Of a stretch of 64,000 nt of DNA, positions 1 to 8,290 are shown in pieces. Under the pieces are notes generated by a model. That model did not search any database. It worked only from the letters and a program-made list of their open reading frames with translations, and was not told where the DNA came from. The position numbers and the translations under genes are program-made. Numbering within the stretch: the first letter of the stretch is position 1; the number at the start of each line of letters is the position of its first letter. This DNA is from Pseudomonas prosekii (GTDB lineage Bacteria > Pseudomonadota > Gammaproteobacteria > Pseudomonadales > Pseudomonadaceae), in assembly GCF_900105155.1 (NCBI RefSeq), contig NZ_LT629762.1, positions 3,718,501 through 3,782,500 on the forward strand, given 5' to 3'.

Positions 1-279
1 AACTTTGCCTGCTCGCTGTTATTGGCCCGACGCCTGATGCCGGCGGCGCCGAATCACAAGCTCGGAACGCTGACCACCTTCGCCAGTCTGCCGCACACCG
101 GCAAGGCTCACCGGGCGATGGCGGATGCGGAAATGGCCGCTAACCTGACCGCGCACCTTGCCGCCGAACTGCGCCAGACCCATGGCTTGCGCGAGTTGTC
201 GCATGATCTGCTGGTCAGCCTGCAGAAAGTCCCGGCGGCGAAGATCAACGAACACCTCAAGCGCCATCGCGGCTTCTAG
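1..279 (+). CDS. 3'-5' exonuclease, DnaQ/DEDDh fold (C-terminal part)
   Basis: The reading frame is open from the first base of the window and stops with TAG at 277-279, so only the last 92 residues are present. The segment HRAMADAE, followed by a helix, matches the last exonuclease motif of DEDDh 3'-5' exonucleases (DnaQ epsilon and RNase T type), in which the His and Asp bind the catalytic metals. The preceding stretch HKLGTLTTFASLP also fits that family, where residues before the motif line the active site. The exact substrate cannot be decided without the missing N-terminus. A TTG at 22 is only an internal codon. A REP pair follows the stop. Confidence 0.7.
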   Translation, partial: NFACSLLLARRLMPAAPNHKLGTLTTFASLPHTGKAHRAMADAEMAANLTAHLAAELRQTHGLRELSHDLLVSLQKVPAAKINEHLKRHRGF

Positions 280-302
280 CGGGTGATGGTGCCTGGGCGG
301 GC

Positions 303-374
303 CCCTTCGCGGGCAAGCCTCGCTCCTGCCGGGCGATGAGTTCCGCGTAGGAGCGAGGCTTGCCCGCGAAGGCG
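303..374. repeat. REP doublet (inverted pair)
   Basis: Two inverted copies of the Pseudomonas REP core (GTAGGAGCGAGGCTTGCCCG and its complement) lie at about 303-327 and 347-374 with a 19-base spacer. They sit between the convergent exonuclease and Lrp-type genes. This is the REPIN arrangement. Confidence 0.9.
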
Positions 375-386
375 TCACCCGCCTCA

Positions 387-833
387 CTACCTCCCTTCCA
401 ACTGCCCCAGCGGCACGCGCTTTTCTATCGCGCTCGACAGCACAATCGAGGTTTTGCTGAAGCCGAACTTGGCGATCCGGTTGATCAACTCTTCCAGTTC
501 CGGCATCGATCCCACCGCCGCTTGCATAATCACGCACGGATCGCCCGTCACCCGATGGCATTCGGTCAGTTGCGGGATTTTGATCAGGTCGTCGTAGGTT
601 TTCTGCTGGCCGTGCTGGTTCAGGCGCAGCTCGATCACGCACTGGATCGGCAGGCCGATCTTCGACATATCGACTTTCGCCTGATAACCGGTGATCACCC
701 CGCACGCCTCAAGCTTGGCCACGCGCTCGGCCACGGCTGGCGCGGACAGGTTCACTTTGCGCGCCAGATCGGCGTAGGACGCGCGACCGTTTTCCAACAG
801 GGCGCTGAGCAGCATGCGGTCGTACTTGTCCAT
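387..833 (-). CDS. Lrp/AsnC family transcriptional regulator
   Basis: This 148-residue protein has an N-terminal winged helix-turn-helix (about residues 3-60, with SAPAVAERVAKLEACGVI as the recognition region) and a C-terminal RAM/AsnC ligand-binding domain with the usual GDPCVIMQA core strand. Members sense amino acids and act as dimers or octamers. The ATG at 833 is chosen over the TTG two codons upstream because CAGGA stands just before it. The gene is divergent from the YedA-like exporter, with about 160 bases between them, the usual arrangement when an Lrp-type regulator controls an amino-acid or metabolite exporter. That link is an inference. Confidence 0.88.
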   Translation of the reverse strand: MDKYDRMLLSALLENGRASYADLARKVNLSAPAVAERVAKLEACGVITGYQAKVDMSKIGLPIQCVIELRLNQHGQQKTYDDLIKIPQLTECHRVTGDPCVIMQAAVGSMPELEELINRIAKFGFSKTSIVLSSAIEKRVPLGQLEGR

Positions 834-995
834 GAACAATTCCTGAAAATGACCCGACTTTCGAATGCACGGTTTATAGCGCTGATCTCCGTGTTTTGAA
901 AAGTGTACTGCTGCGATAAACAGGTTTTGTAACTTATTTTTAGCCGCTGGCCTTTCTAAACTATTGGCTCAATTTGACCTGTCTTCGAGCTGCCC

Positions 996-1922
996 ATGCC
1001 TGGATTACGTCGTTTTCCCTTGCCGTTGATTGCTGCCTTCTTTGCGTTGTACGTGATTTGGGGTTCGACCTATCTGGTGATCCGCATCGGCGTCGAATAT
1101 TGGCCGCCGCTGTTGCTGGCCGGGATTCGTTTTGTCATCGCTGGCACGTTGATGTATGCCTTCCTGCGCTGGCGCGGGGCGCCGGCACCGACGTGGGCGC
1201 AGTGGAAAGCGGCGGGCATCATCGGCATTTTGCTGCTGACCTGCGGCAACGGCGCGGTCAGTGTCGCCGAACACACCGGCGTGGCTTCCGGCGTTGCCGC
1301 CCTGGCGGTGGCAACGGTGCCGTTGTTCACCTTGCTGTTCGGCTATTTCTGGGGCGCGCGCAATACGCGGCTCGAATGGGCGGGTATTGTCCTGGGGCTG
1401 ATCGGCATCGGCATGCTCAATCTTGGGACCAATCTGCAATCGAGCCCGCTGGGCGCGGCGTTGTTGATATTCGCCGCAGCGGCGTGGGCGTTCGGCTCGG
1501 TGTGGAGCAAACACCTGCCGCTGCCCCAGGGCGCGATGGCCAGTGCCGTGGAAATGCTCGTCGGCGGCGTCGCGCTGCTGATCGGCAGCGCGGTGAGCGG
1601 CGAGCACCTGCAAGCGATGCCGCCGCTGGAAGGCTGGGCGGCGTTGGCCTATCTGACATTTTTCGGCTCGATCATCGCGTTCAACGCTTACATGTACCTG
1701 CTGAAAAACGTGCGTCCGGCAGCGGCCACCAGTTATGCCTACGTCAACCCGGCGGTGGCGGTGATGCTCGGCATCGTGTTTGTCGGCGAAACCATTGGTA
1801 TTGAAGAAGCGCTGGCGATGCTGGTGATCATCAGCGCGGTGGTGTTGATCGGCTTGCCGCAGTGGCGTCGGGCGCCGATTCGACCTGCGACGGTGGCGCC
1901 GACAGAATCGCGGGTGAATTAG
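996..1922 (+). CDS. yedA: DMT superfamily exporter, YedA-like (EamA)
   Basis: A 308-residue membrane protein with ten hydrophobic segments in two EamA repeats. The start FFALYVIWGSTYLVIRIGVE and the later NAYMYLLKNVRPAAATSYAY closely resemble E. coli YedA as I remember it. Members export small metabolites or drugs; the substrate of YedA is not settled. The gene is divergent from an Lrp/AsnC regulator that could control it. The ribosome-binding site is weak. The rhlE start codon follows the stop after about 65 bases. Confidence 0.85.
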   Translation: MPGLRRFPLPLIAAFFALYVIWGSTYLVIRIGVEYWPPLLLAGIRFVIAGTLMYAFLRWRGAPAPTWAQWKAAGIIGILLLTCGNGAVSVAEHTGVASGVAALAVATVPLFTLLFGYFWGARNTRLEWAGIVLGLIGIGMLNLGTNLQSSPLGAALLIFAAAAWAFGSVWSKHLPLPQGAMASAVEMLVGGVALLIGSAVSGEHLQAMPPLEGWAALAYLTFFGSIIAFNAYMYLLKNVRPAAATSYAYVNPAVAVMLGIVFVGETIGIEEALAMLVIISAVVLIGLPQWRRAPIRPATVAPTESRVN

Positions 1923-1987
1923 GGTAAACTGCGCGCCATTGCACACTCGTTTTGCACAACCGCTCCGCATTTTTCTACGGTAATCCC

Positions 1988-3322
1988 ATGACTTTCGCCT
2001 CCCTTGGCCTGATCGAACCCTTGCTGCGCTCTCTTGAGACGCTCGGCTACCAGACGCCTACGCCGGTTCAGGCGCAAGCCATTCCGGCCGTGCTGGCCGG
2101 TCGCGACCTGATGGCTGCGGCCCAGACCGGCACCGGCAAGACCGCCGGTTTCGCGCTGCCGCTGCTGCAGTTGCTGGCCATGGAAGGGCCGAAAGTAGCG
2201 TCCAACTCGGTACGCGCGCTGATCCTCGTGCCGACCCGCGAGTTGGCCGAGCAGGTTCACGAAGCCGTGCGCCAGTACGCCGAAAACCTGCCGTTGAGCA
2301 CCTATGCGGTGTACGGCGGCGTCAGCATCAACCCGCAAATGATGAAGCTGCGCAAAGGGGTCGACGTGCTGGTGGCGACGCCGGGGCGTTTGCTCGACTT
2401 GTATCGGCAGAAAGCGCTCAAGTTCAATCAGCTGCAAACGCTGATCCTCGACGAAGCCGACCGCATGCTCGACCTCGGTTTCTCCGAGGAGCTGGGGAAT
2501 ATTTACCGCGTGCTGCCCAAGCAGCGGCAGACGCTGTTGTTCTCCGCGACGTTCTCCGATGCGATCCGCCTGCTCGCCGGGCAAATGCTCAACGATCCGC
2601 TGAGCATCGAAGTCAGCCCGCGCAACGTTGCTGCCAACACCGTCAAGCAATGGGTGGTGGTGGTCGACAAAAAGCGCAAACCGGAGCTGTTCATTCATTT
2701 GCTGCGCAAAGGCAAATGGAAACAGGTGCTGGTGTTCGCCAAGACCCGCAATGGCGTCGACGCGCTGGTGGAAAAACTCCAGGGCCTGGGCGTCAACGCT
2801 GATGGCATCCACGGCGACAAACCGCAGGCGACCCGTCAGCGCGCACTGGATCGTTTCAAGGCCAGTGAAGTGCAGATTCTGGTAGCGACCGACGTCGCGG
2901 CCCGTGGTCTGGACATCGAGGATTTGCCGCTGGTGGTCAACTTCGACCTGCCGATCGTGGCTGAGGATTACATCCACCGCATCGGCCGTACTGGTCGCGC
3001 GGGCGCCACCGGCGAAGCGATTTCGCTGGTGTGCGCGGACGAAGTGAATCAGTTGTCGGCTATCGAGATGCTTACGCGCCAGACCCTGACCCGCCAGACC
3101 GAGCAGGATTTCGAGCCTGAGCACCGGGTGCCGGATACCGATTCCAGTGGCCAGGTGGTCAAGAAACCGAAAAAACCGAAGAAGCCAAAAACCTCCGGTG
3201 GCAGCAAGCGCAACCTGGGTAAATGGGTCGAAAGTGGCGACGCCTCGGCGGTGGAACCTTCGATCAAACCTGTGCGTAAAGTGCCGGTGTTCAACACTGG
3301 GCCGCGCAAGAAAAAGCCTTGA
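1988..3322 (+). CDS. rhlE: DEAD-box ATP-dependent RNA helicase, RhlE type
   Basis: This 444-residue helicase carries the full motif series: AQTGTGKT (Walker A), PTRELAEQV, TPGRLLDL, LDEADRMLDLGF (DEAD box), FSATF (SAT), LVATDVAARGLDI and HRIGRTGRAG. The sequence FASLGL followed by TPVQAQAIPAVL is the Q motif typical of RhlE. The C-terminal 70 residues are basic and lysine/proline-rich (KKPKKPKKPK), as expected for RNA tethering. Such helicases remodel RNA during ribosome assembly and decay. The ATG at 1988 was chosen because it gives the RhlE-type N-terminus; the frame extends upstream to a TTG at 1952 with no support. Confidence 0.93.
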   Translation: MTFASLGLIEPLLRSLETLGYQTPTPVQAQAIPAVLAGRDLMAAAQTGTGKTAGFALPLLQLLAMEGPKVASNSVRALILVPTRELAEQVHEAVRQYAENLPLSTYAVYGGVSINPQMMKLRKGVDVLVATPGRLLDLYRQKALKFNQLQTLILDEADRMLDLGFSEELGNIYRVLPKQRQTLLFSATFSDAIRLLAGQMLNDPLSIEVSPRNVAANTVKQWVVVVDKKRKPELFIHLLRKGKWKQVLVFAKTRNGVDALVEKLQGLGVNADGIHGDKPQATRQRALDRFKASEVQILVATDVAARGLDIEDLPLVVNFDLPIVAEDYIHRIGRTGRAGATGEAISLVCADEVNQLSAIEMLTRQTLTRQTEQDFEPEHRVPDTDSSGQVVKKPKKPKKPKTSGGSKRNLGKWVESGDASAVEPSIKPVRKVPVFNTGPRKKKP

Positions 3323-3342
3323 TCGCCTGAGGGGCGGCAAAG

Positions 3343-3373
3343 GATCGTTCCCACGCCGAGCGTGGGGACGATC
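3343..3373. repeat. Short perfect-stem palindrome downstream of rhlE
   Basis: GATCGTTCCCACG pairs with CGTGGGGACGATC almost perfectly. No T-run follows, so it is more likely a dispersed Pseudomonas palindrome than an intrinsic terminator, though it could protect the rhlE mRNA 3' end. Confidence 0.6.
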
Positions 3374-3408
3374 AGTGACAAGGTTTGATTGGATCGGCGT
3401 CTGTCAGG

Positions 3409-3489
3409 GCGCCTTCGCGAGCAGGCTCACGCCTACATTTGATCTGGGTCGTTTGGAGATCCGGTGTAGGAGTGAGCCTGCTCACGATG
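3409..3489. repeat. REP doublet
   Basis: Inverted REP copies (CGCCTTCGCGAGCAGGCTCAC ... GTAGGAGTGAGCCTGCTCAC) lie between the convergent rhlE and flavoprotein genes. The core differs from the 303-374 pair, being the GAGCAGGCTCAC variant. Confidence 0.85.
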
Positions 3490-3504
3490 AACGCGCCGCC
3501 GTCT

Positions 3505-4746
3505 TCAGTTATTACGCTGCAACCACTCCAAAATGCCGAATCCGGCCGCCCGCCCGCTGGCGAAACACCCGGTCAGCAGATAGCCGCCAGTCGGCGCCTC
3601 CCAGTCGAGCATTTCTCCCGCGCAGAACACGCCGGGCAATTGCTTGAGCATCAACCGTTCATCCATCGCCTCAAACGTCACGCCGCCAGCACTGCTGATC
3701 GCCTCATCCAGTGGCCGGGTTTTGACCAATGTCAGCGGCAACGCCTTGATCGCTTGGGCGAGCAATGCCGGGTCGGCGAAGCATTGCGCGTCAGTGAATT
3801 CGCGCAATAACGCCGCTTTCACACCATCGATCCCCAACTGACTGTGCAGATGTTTGGCCATCGACCGCGAGCCGCGCGGTTTGCTCAGCGCCGCCATGAC
3901 TTTATCCACAGGCCTGCCCGGCAACAGATCGATATGCACAGTCGCCGAACCATGCTGATTGATCGCATCGCGGATCGGCGCCGAGAGCGCGTAGATCAAA
4001 CTGCCTTCAATGCCAGTCGCGGTGATCACGCATTCGCCGAGTCGCGGCACGTCGTCATTCAACCCAATTGCGATGTTTTTCAGCGGCGCGCCGGCGAATT
4101 TGCTCACCAGCAATGCGCTCCAGGCCTGCACCTCGAAGCCACAATTACTCGGTTGCAGCGGCGCCAGTCCTACGCCGCGTTGTTCCAGAGGCAGCATCCA
4201 CGCGCCGTCCGAGCCGAGACGCGACCAACTGCCGCCACCGAGGGCAAGCAGCGTCGCGTCGGGCTTCAAGGATTTTTCACCGTCGGGGCTGGCGACGTTG
4301 AGACTGCCGTCGGCATTCCAGCCGAGCCAGCGATGGCGGGTGTGGATACCTACGCCAGCATCGCGCAGGCGTTTGAGCCAGGCGCGCAGTAGCGGTGCGG
4401 CTTTCATGTCAGTAGGGAAGACCCGCCCGGAGCTGCCGACAAAGGTTTCGATGCCCAAGTCGTGAATCCATTGGCATAACGCCTCGGCGCCGAAGGCTCG
4501 CAGCAGTGGCGCGATGTGCGGCGCGCGTTCGGCGTAGCGCGAGAGGAAGGCCGGGTAGGCTTCGGAGTGCGTGATGTTCATGCCGCCGACGCCGGCCAGG
4601 AGGAATTTTCGTCCCACTGACGGCATGCCGTCGTACAGATCGACTTTGATTCCGGCCTGGCTCAATACCTCGGCGGCCATCAGGCCAGCGGGGCCACCGC
4701 CGATGATGGCGACGTGCGGGGGGAGGGCGGCGGGGGATTGCGTCAT
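3505..4746 (-). CDS. FAD-dependent flavoprotein, HI0933/BaiN-like (PP_4765 type)
   Basis: A 413-residue flavoprotein. Its N-terminal Rossmann motif VAIIGGGPAGLMAAEVL binds FAD, and the C-terminal CAGEMLDWEAPTGGYLLTGC is the second FAD contact seen in the HI0933/BaiN family. GRKFLLAGVGGMNITHSE is also typical of the group. The PP_4765-type subfamily has no known substrate. The ATG at 4746 is preferred over the ATG at 4782 because GGTAGAATGCG just upstream looks like a -10 element rather than coding sequence, but neither start has a clear ribosome-binding site. The gene stands alone between REP doublets. Confidence 0.85.
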   Translation of the reverse strand: MTQSPAALPPHVAIIGGGPAGLMAAEVLSQAGIKVDLYDGMPSVGRKFLLAGVGGMNITHSEAYPAFLSRYAERAPHIAPLLRAFGAEALCQWIHDLGIETFVGSSGRVFPTDMKAAPLLRAWLKRLRDAGVGIHTRHRWLGWNADGSLNVASPDGEKSLKPDATLLALGGGSWSRLGSDGAWMLPLEQRGVGLAPLQPSNCGFEVQAWSALLVSKFAGAPLKNIAIGLNDDVPRLGECVITATGIEGSLIYALSAPIRDAINQHGSATVHIDLLPGRPVDKVMAALSKPRGSRSMAKHLHSQLGIDGVKAALLREFTDAQCFADPALLAQAIKALPLTLVKTRPLDEAISSAGGVTFEAMDERLMLKQLPGVFCAGEMLDWEAPTGGYLLTGCFASGRAAGFGILEWLQRNN

Positions 4747-4803
4747 GGCGAGAGCTGCGGCGTGGCGGAATAAGCGGCGCATTCTACCAGCACCGATCAG
4801 GGG

Positions 4804-4892
4804 GTAGGAGCGAGGCTTGCCCGCGAAAGCGGTGTGTCAGGCAAATTGATTGTGGATGTGCAGGCGCCTTCGCGGGCAAGCCTCGCTCCTAC
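4804..4892. repeat. REP doublet
   Basis: Inverted copies of GTAGGAGCGAGGCTTGCCCG at the two ends, with a 40-base spacer, lie upstream of the flavoprotein gene and downstream of the deacetylase gene. Confidence 0.9.
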
Positions 4893-5028
4893 GGGGATTT
4901 ATGGTGTTGATAAGTGTGATCAAAAAACAACCAGTGTCCTGCAAGCTATACAACGCATGGGCTGCAGGCGCTTTCGCTCAGGTTATCCACAGGCAGTTCC
5001 ACAGGCATTGTGGGTAACGCACCACGTT

Positions 5029-5949
5029 TCAGTGACAGCCTGATGACTGCCACACCCGTTGCGCGCTGTGATGGAGGATGCCGTGGCGGCGCGCCAAGGC
5101 CTGGCGATCCTTGCTGTAGCCGCCGCCAATCACGCCGACCACCGGGATGTCGCGGCCCAGGCAATGGCGCATCACGCTTTCATCGCGCGCGGCGACGCCT
5201 TCGTCGGTCAGCTTCAGGTAACCCAGGGCGTCGTCCTTATGCACATCGACCCCGGCGTCGTACAGCACCAGGTCCGGTTGGTAGAGCGGCAGCAAATAGT
5301 TGAGCGCGTCGTCGACGACCTGCAAGTAATCGGCATCGCCCATGCCTTTGGGCAACGGAATGTCCCAGTCACTTTCGGCTTTGCGTGCAGGAAAATTCTT
5401 CTCGCAGTGCAGGGAAACGGTCACCGCGTCCGGGGTGTTGCGCAGGATCCGTGCAGTTCCGTCGCCCTGGTGCACGTCGCAATCGAAGATCAACACGCGG
5501 TTGACCCGACCGCTTGCCAGCAGGTAATGGCTGATCACCGCCAGGTCATTGAAGATGCAGAACCCGGCCGGATAGTCGTAATGCGCGTGATGGGTGCCGC
5601 CGGCCAAGTGGCAGGCCAAGCCATGTTCGAGTGCCTGCTCGGCCGCCAGCAATGAGCCGCCGACCGCGCGCACCGTGCGCCGCGCCAGCGCTTCGTTCCA
5701 CGGCAGACCGAGGCGGCGCTGGTCTTCGCGCGACAACTCGCCGCTCATGTAGCGCTCGATGTACGCCGGGTCATGGGCGAGGGCGAGAATCTCTGCCGGG
5801 CACAACGGCGGGCGCAGCAGGTCGGCGTCGCGGACCAGGCCGCTGTCGACCAAGTGATCGCGCAGCAGACGAAACTTGTCCATCGGGAAGCGGTGCTCCG
5901 CCGGGAACTCGGGGCTGTAGTCTTCGTGGTAGATCAGCGGCAAGGGCAT
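5029..5949 (-). CDS. Histone deacetylase superfamily amidohydrolase
   Basis: This 306-residue enzyme has the HDAC/acetylpolyamine deacetylase fold. The tandem histidines in GGTHHAHYDYPAGFCIFND form the charge relay, FDCDVHQGDGTA supplies the zinc-binding Asp and His, YDAGVDVHKDD the second zinc Asp, and GVIGGGYSKD the glycine-rich loop. All key residues are present, so it should be active. Bacterial members deacetylate small amines, proteins or acetoin-related substrates; which applies here is unknown. The ATG at 5949 replaces an upstream in-frame TTG. It is a single gene, divergent from the GNAT gene, so an acetylase and a deacetylase stand back to back. A functional pairing is only a possibility. 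Confidence 0.88.
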   Translation of the reverse strand: MPLPLIYHEDYSPEFPAEHRFPMDKFRLLRDHLVDSGLVRDADLLRPPLCPAEILALAHDPAYIERYMSGELSREDQRRLGLPWNEALARRTVRAVGGSLLAAEQALEHGLACHLAGGTHHAHYDYPAGFCIFNDLAVISHYLLASGRVNRVLIFDCDVHQGDGTARILRNTPDAVTVSLHCEKNFPARKAESDWDIPLPKGMGDADYLQVVDDALNYLLPLYQPDLVLYDAGVDVHKDDALGYLKLTDEGVAARDESVMRHCLGRDIPVVGVIGGGYSKDRQALARRHGILHHSAQRVWQSSGCH

Positions 5950-6036
5950 TGTCAGATTTATCAACGACGGCAGTAGGAATAAGTGAACGATCCTACCAGC
6001 GATATAGACTCAATGGATTGAAACGGAGAGGGCACC

Positions 6037-6606
6037 ATGGAGCCAATACTGCAACTCGAAAGCGCGCGACTGCTGTTGCGGCAGTGGAGCGACGAGGATT
6101 TGCCCCAGTTTGCGGCGATGTGCGCCGACCCGCAGGTGATGCGTTATTTCCCCGCGCCGTTGAGTCGGCTGGAATGTGCGTCGCTGATCGGGCGGATTCG
6201 CGGGCATTTTGCCGAACACGGTTATGGCTTGTGGGCGCTGGAGCGCAAGGACACCGGCGTGTTCATCGGTTTTACCGGGTTACTCGCGGTCGGTTTTGAC
6301 GCCGCATTCACCCCGGCCACCGAGATCGGCTGGCGCCTGGCGCGTGAACATTGGGGGCTGGGTTACGCCAGTGAAGCGGCGTGGACTGCTCTGCGCTGCG
6401 GGTTTGATCGCTTGGCGCTGAAAGAGATCGTGTCGTTCACCACGCACACCAATCTGCCATCGCAGAAAGTCATGCAGGCAATCGGCATGCAACACGATCC
6501 ACGTGACGACTTCGCGCATCCGCGCCTCGCCGCCGATCATCCGTTGCGCCAGCACGTGTTGTACCGCATCAGCCGTGAACAATGGCTGCAAACCTTGCAT
6601 GGATAA
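6037..6606 (+). CDS. GNAT family N-acetyltransferase (RimJ/RimL-like)
   Basis: A 189-residue acetyltransferase of the Acetyltransf_3 type. TARLLLRQW-like beta-1 (SARLLLRQW), the EIGWRLAREHWGLGYASEA segment (acetyl-CoA pyrophosphate loop in the position of R/Q-x-x-G-x-G/A) and SQKVMQAIGM near the C-terminus are typical of the group that acetylates protein N-termini or small molecules. GGAGAGG precedes the ATG by a good distance. The gene lies about 100 bases before tesB in the same direction and could share its transcript. The substrate is not predictable. Confidence 0.88.
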   Translation: MEPILQLESARLLLRQWSDEDLPQFAAMCADPQVMRYFPAPLSRLECASLIGRIRGHFAEHGYGLWALERKDTGVFIGFTGLLAVGFDAAFTPATEIGWRLAREHWGLGYASEAAWTALRCGFDRLALKEIVSFTTHTNLPSQKVMQAIGMQHDPRDDFAHPRLAADHPLRQHVLYRISREQWLQTLHG

Positions 6607-6712
6607 GCCTGCGCGGACGTTTACAATGGTCGCCATGTTGGCCTGGGCCATTAACTGAATCGACCGCCGCAGCCAAGACTGCGCGGCATTGCTTTGTGTG
6701 AGGAGAGCCTGA

Positions 6713-7582
6713 ATGAGCCAAGTGTTGGAAGACCTGGTAGACCTGCTGACCCTGGAACCGATTGAGGAAAACCTGTTCCGTGGTCGCAGCCAGGACCTGG
6801 GTTTCCGTCAGTTGTTCGGCGGTCAGGTGCTCGGTCAGTCGTTGTCGGCGGCCAGTCAGACGGTCGAAGAGGCGCGGCATGTGCACTCGATGCACGGTTA
6901 TTTCCTGCGGCCGGGCGACGCCAAGTTGCCGGTGGTGTATCAGGTTGACCGGGTGCGCGATGGCGGCAGTTTCAGCACGCGCCGGGTCACGGCGATCCAG
7001 AAGGGCCATCCGATTTTCACCTGCAGCGCATCTTTCCAGTACGACGAAGAAGGCTTCCAGCATCAGACCGAAATGCCGCAAGTGGTCGGCCCGGAAAGCC
7101 TGCCGTCGGAACTCGAACTGTTCCAGCAGCGCGCGCATTTGATCCCGGAACACATGCGCGAAAAACTGCTCTGCCCGAAACCGATCGAAGTCCGCCCAGT
7201 GACCGAGAAAGACCCGTACAACCCGCAACCGGCGGACCCGATCAAGTACGTGTGGTTTCGCGCCGACGGCAATCTCGCCGACCTGCCGGCGCTGCACAAA
7301 TACCTGCTGGCCTACGCCTCGGACTTCGGTTTGCTGACCACCTCGATGCTGCCGCACGGCAAATCGGTGTGGCAGAAAGATATGCAGGTCGCCAGCCTCG
7401 ATCACGCTTTGTGGTTCCATTCCGATCTGCGCGCCGATGACTGGTTGCTCTACGCGATGGACAGTCCGTGGGCCGGCAATTCGCGCGGGTACTCCCGTGG
7501 CAGCGTGTTCAATCGCGCCGGGCAACTGGTGGCGTCGGTGACCCAGGAAGGGTTGATTCGCCATCGCAAGGATTGGGCATGA
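6713..7582 (+). CDS. tesB: Acyl-CoA thioesterase II
   Basis: This 289-residue double-hotdog thioesterase hydrolyses acyl-CoA to free acid and CoA in the cytoplasm. FRGRSQDLGFRQLFGGQVLGQSL, HSMHGYFLRPGD and LDHALWFHSDLRADDWLLY match the conserved blocks of TesB, including the catalytic Asp (RADDW) and the C-terminal Gln/Thr region (VASVTQEGLIR). The length matches E. coli TesB (about 286). The start is supported by GAGGAGAG. Its TGA overlaps the ATG of the HAD gene (ATGA), so the two are translationally coupled. Confidence 0.95.
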   Translation: MSQVLEDLVDLLTLEPIEENLFRGRSQDLGFRQLFGGQVLGQSLSAASQTVEEARHVHSMHGYFLRPGDAKLPVVYQVDRVRDGGSFSTRRVTAIQKGHPIFTCSASFQYDEEGFQHQTEMPQVVGPESLPSELELFQQRAHLIPEHMREKLLCPKPIEVRPVTEKDPYNPQPADPIKYVWFRADGNLADLPALHKYLLAYASDFGLLTTSMLPHGKSVWQKDMQVASLDHALWFHSDLRADDWLLYAMDSPWAGNSRGYSRGSVFNRAGQLVASVTQEGLIRHRKDWA

Positions 7583-8172
7583 GCCTGACTGAAGTACGCC
7601 ATTGGGTGTTCGACATGGACGGCACGCTGACGGTGGCGGTGCATGATTTCGCGGCCATTCGCGTGGCGCTGTCGATCCCGGCCGAAGACGACATTCTTAC
7701 CCACCTCGCTGCACTGCCAGCCGCCGAAGCTGCGGCCAAACATGCGTGGCTGCTGGAGCATGAACGTGATCTGGCGCTGGGCTCGAAACCGGCGCCGGGT
7801 GCCGTGGAACTGGTGCGTGACCTGGCTGCGCGCGGTTATCGCCTGGGCATTCTCACGCGCAATGCGCGCGAGTTGGCGCATGTGACGCTGGAGGCCATCG
7901 GCCTGGCTGACTGCTTCGCGGTCGAGCATGTGCTGGGCCGCGACGAAGCGCCGCCAAAACCGCACCCCGGCGGTTTGCTGAAATTGGCCGAAGCGTGGAA
8001 TGTGCCGGCGAGCGAGATGGTGATGGTCGGCGATTACCGTTTTGATCTGGATTGCGGGCGAGCGGCAGGCGCGCGGACAGTGCTGGTGAATCTGCCGGAT
8101 AACCCGTGGCCGGAGCTGACGGATTGGCATGCTGCGGATTGTGTCGAGTTGCGGCGGATGCTTTTGGCTTAA
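7579..8172 (+). CDS. HAD-superfamily hydrolase, subfamily IA phosphatase
   Basis: A 197-residue HAD phosphatase with all four motifs: VFDMDGTLT (nucleophile and acid Asp), LTRN (motif II Thr), PPKPHPGG (motif III Lys) and VGDYRFDLDCG (motif IV acids). The small alpha-helical cap between motifs I and II marks it as type IA, related to phosphoglycolate phosphatases. The substrate is unknown. The start overlaps the tesB stop by four bases; the frame runs further upstream inside tesB, but only this ATG gives the motif-I N-terminus. Confidence 0.9.
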   Translation: MSLTEVRHWVFDMDGTLTVAVHDFAAIRVALSIPAEDDILTHLAALPAAEAAAKHAWLLEHERDLALGSKPAPGAVELVRDLAARGYRLGILTRNARELAHVTLEAIGLADCFAVEHVLGRDEAPPKPHPGGLLKLAEAWNVPASEMVMVGDYRFDLDCGRAAGARTVLVNLPDNPWPELTDWHAADCVELRRMLLA

Positions 8173-8193
8173 GCGCTTTATTGCCTGTGGAAT

Positions 8194-8270
8194 CGCCTTC
8201 GCGGGCAAGCCTCGCTCCTACACCGGCAATGCGTTTCTCTGTAGGAGCGAGGCTTGCCCGCGAAGGGGCC
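8194..8270. repeat. REP doublet
   Basis: Inverted copies CCTTCGCGGGCAAGCCTCG ... CGAGGCTTGCCCGCGAAGG stand between the convergent HAD and alpha/beta-hydrolase genes. Confidence 0.9.
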
Positions 8271-8290
8271 TGCTCAGGCACGCCAAAACC

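Noticed and set aside
303..374. Regularly occurring short palindromes taken as a CRISPR array
   Set aside because: They are single inverted REP pairs scattered between genes, with no array of equal direct repeats and spacers and no cas genes.
1005..1970. Long open frame opposite the YedA-like exporter
   Set aside because: A GC-rich shadow of the real gene; the translation is His/Arg/Gln-rich and matches no family.
3343..3373. rhlE terminator
   Set aside because: A good stem, but no T-run follows; kept as a palindrome only.
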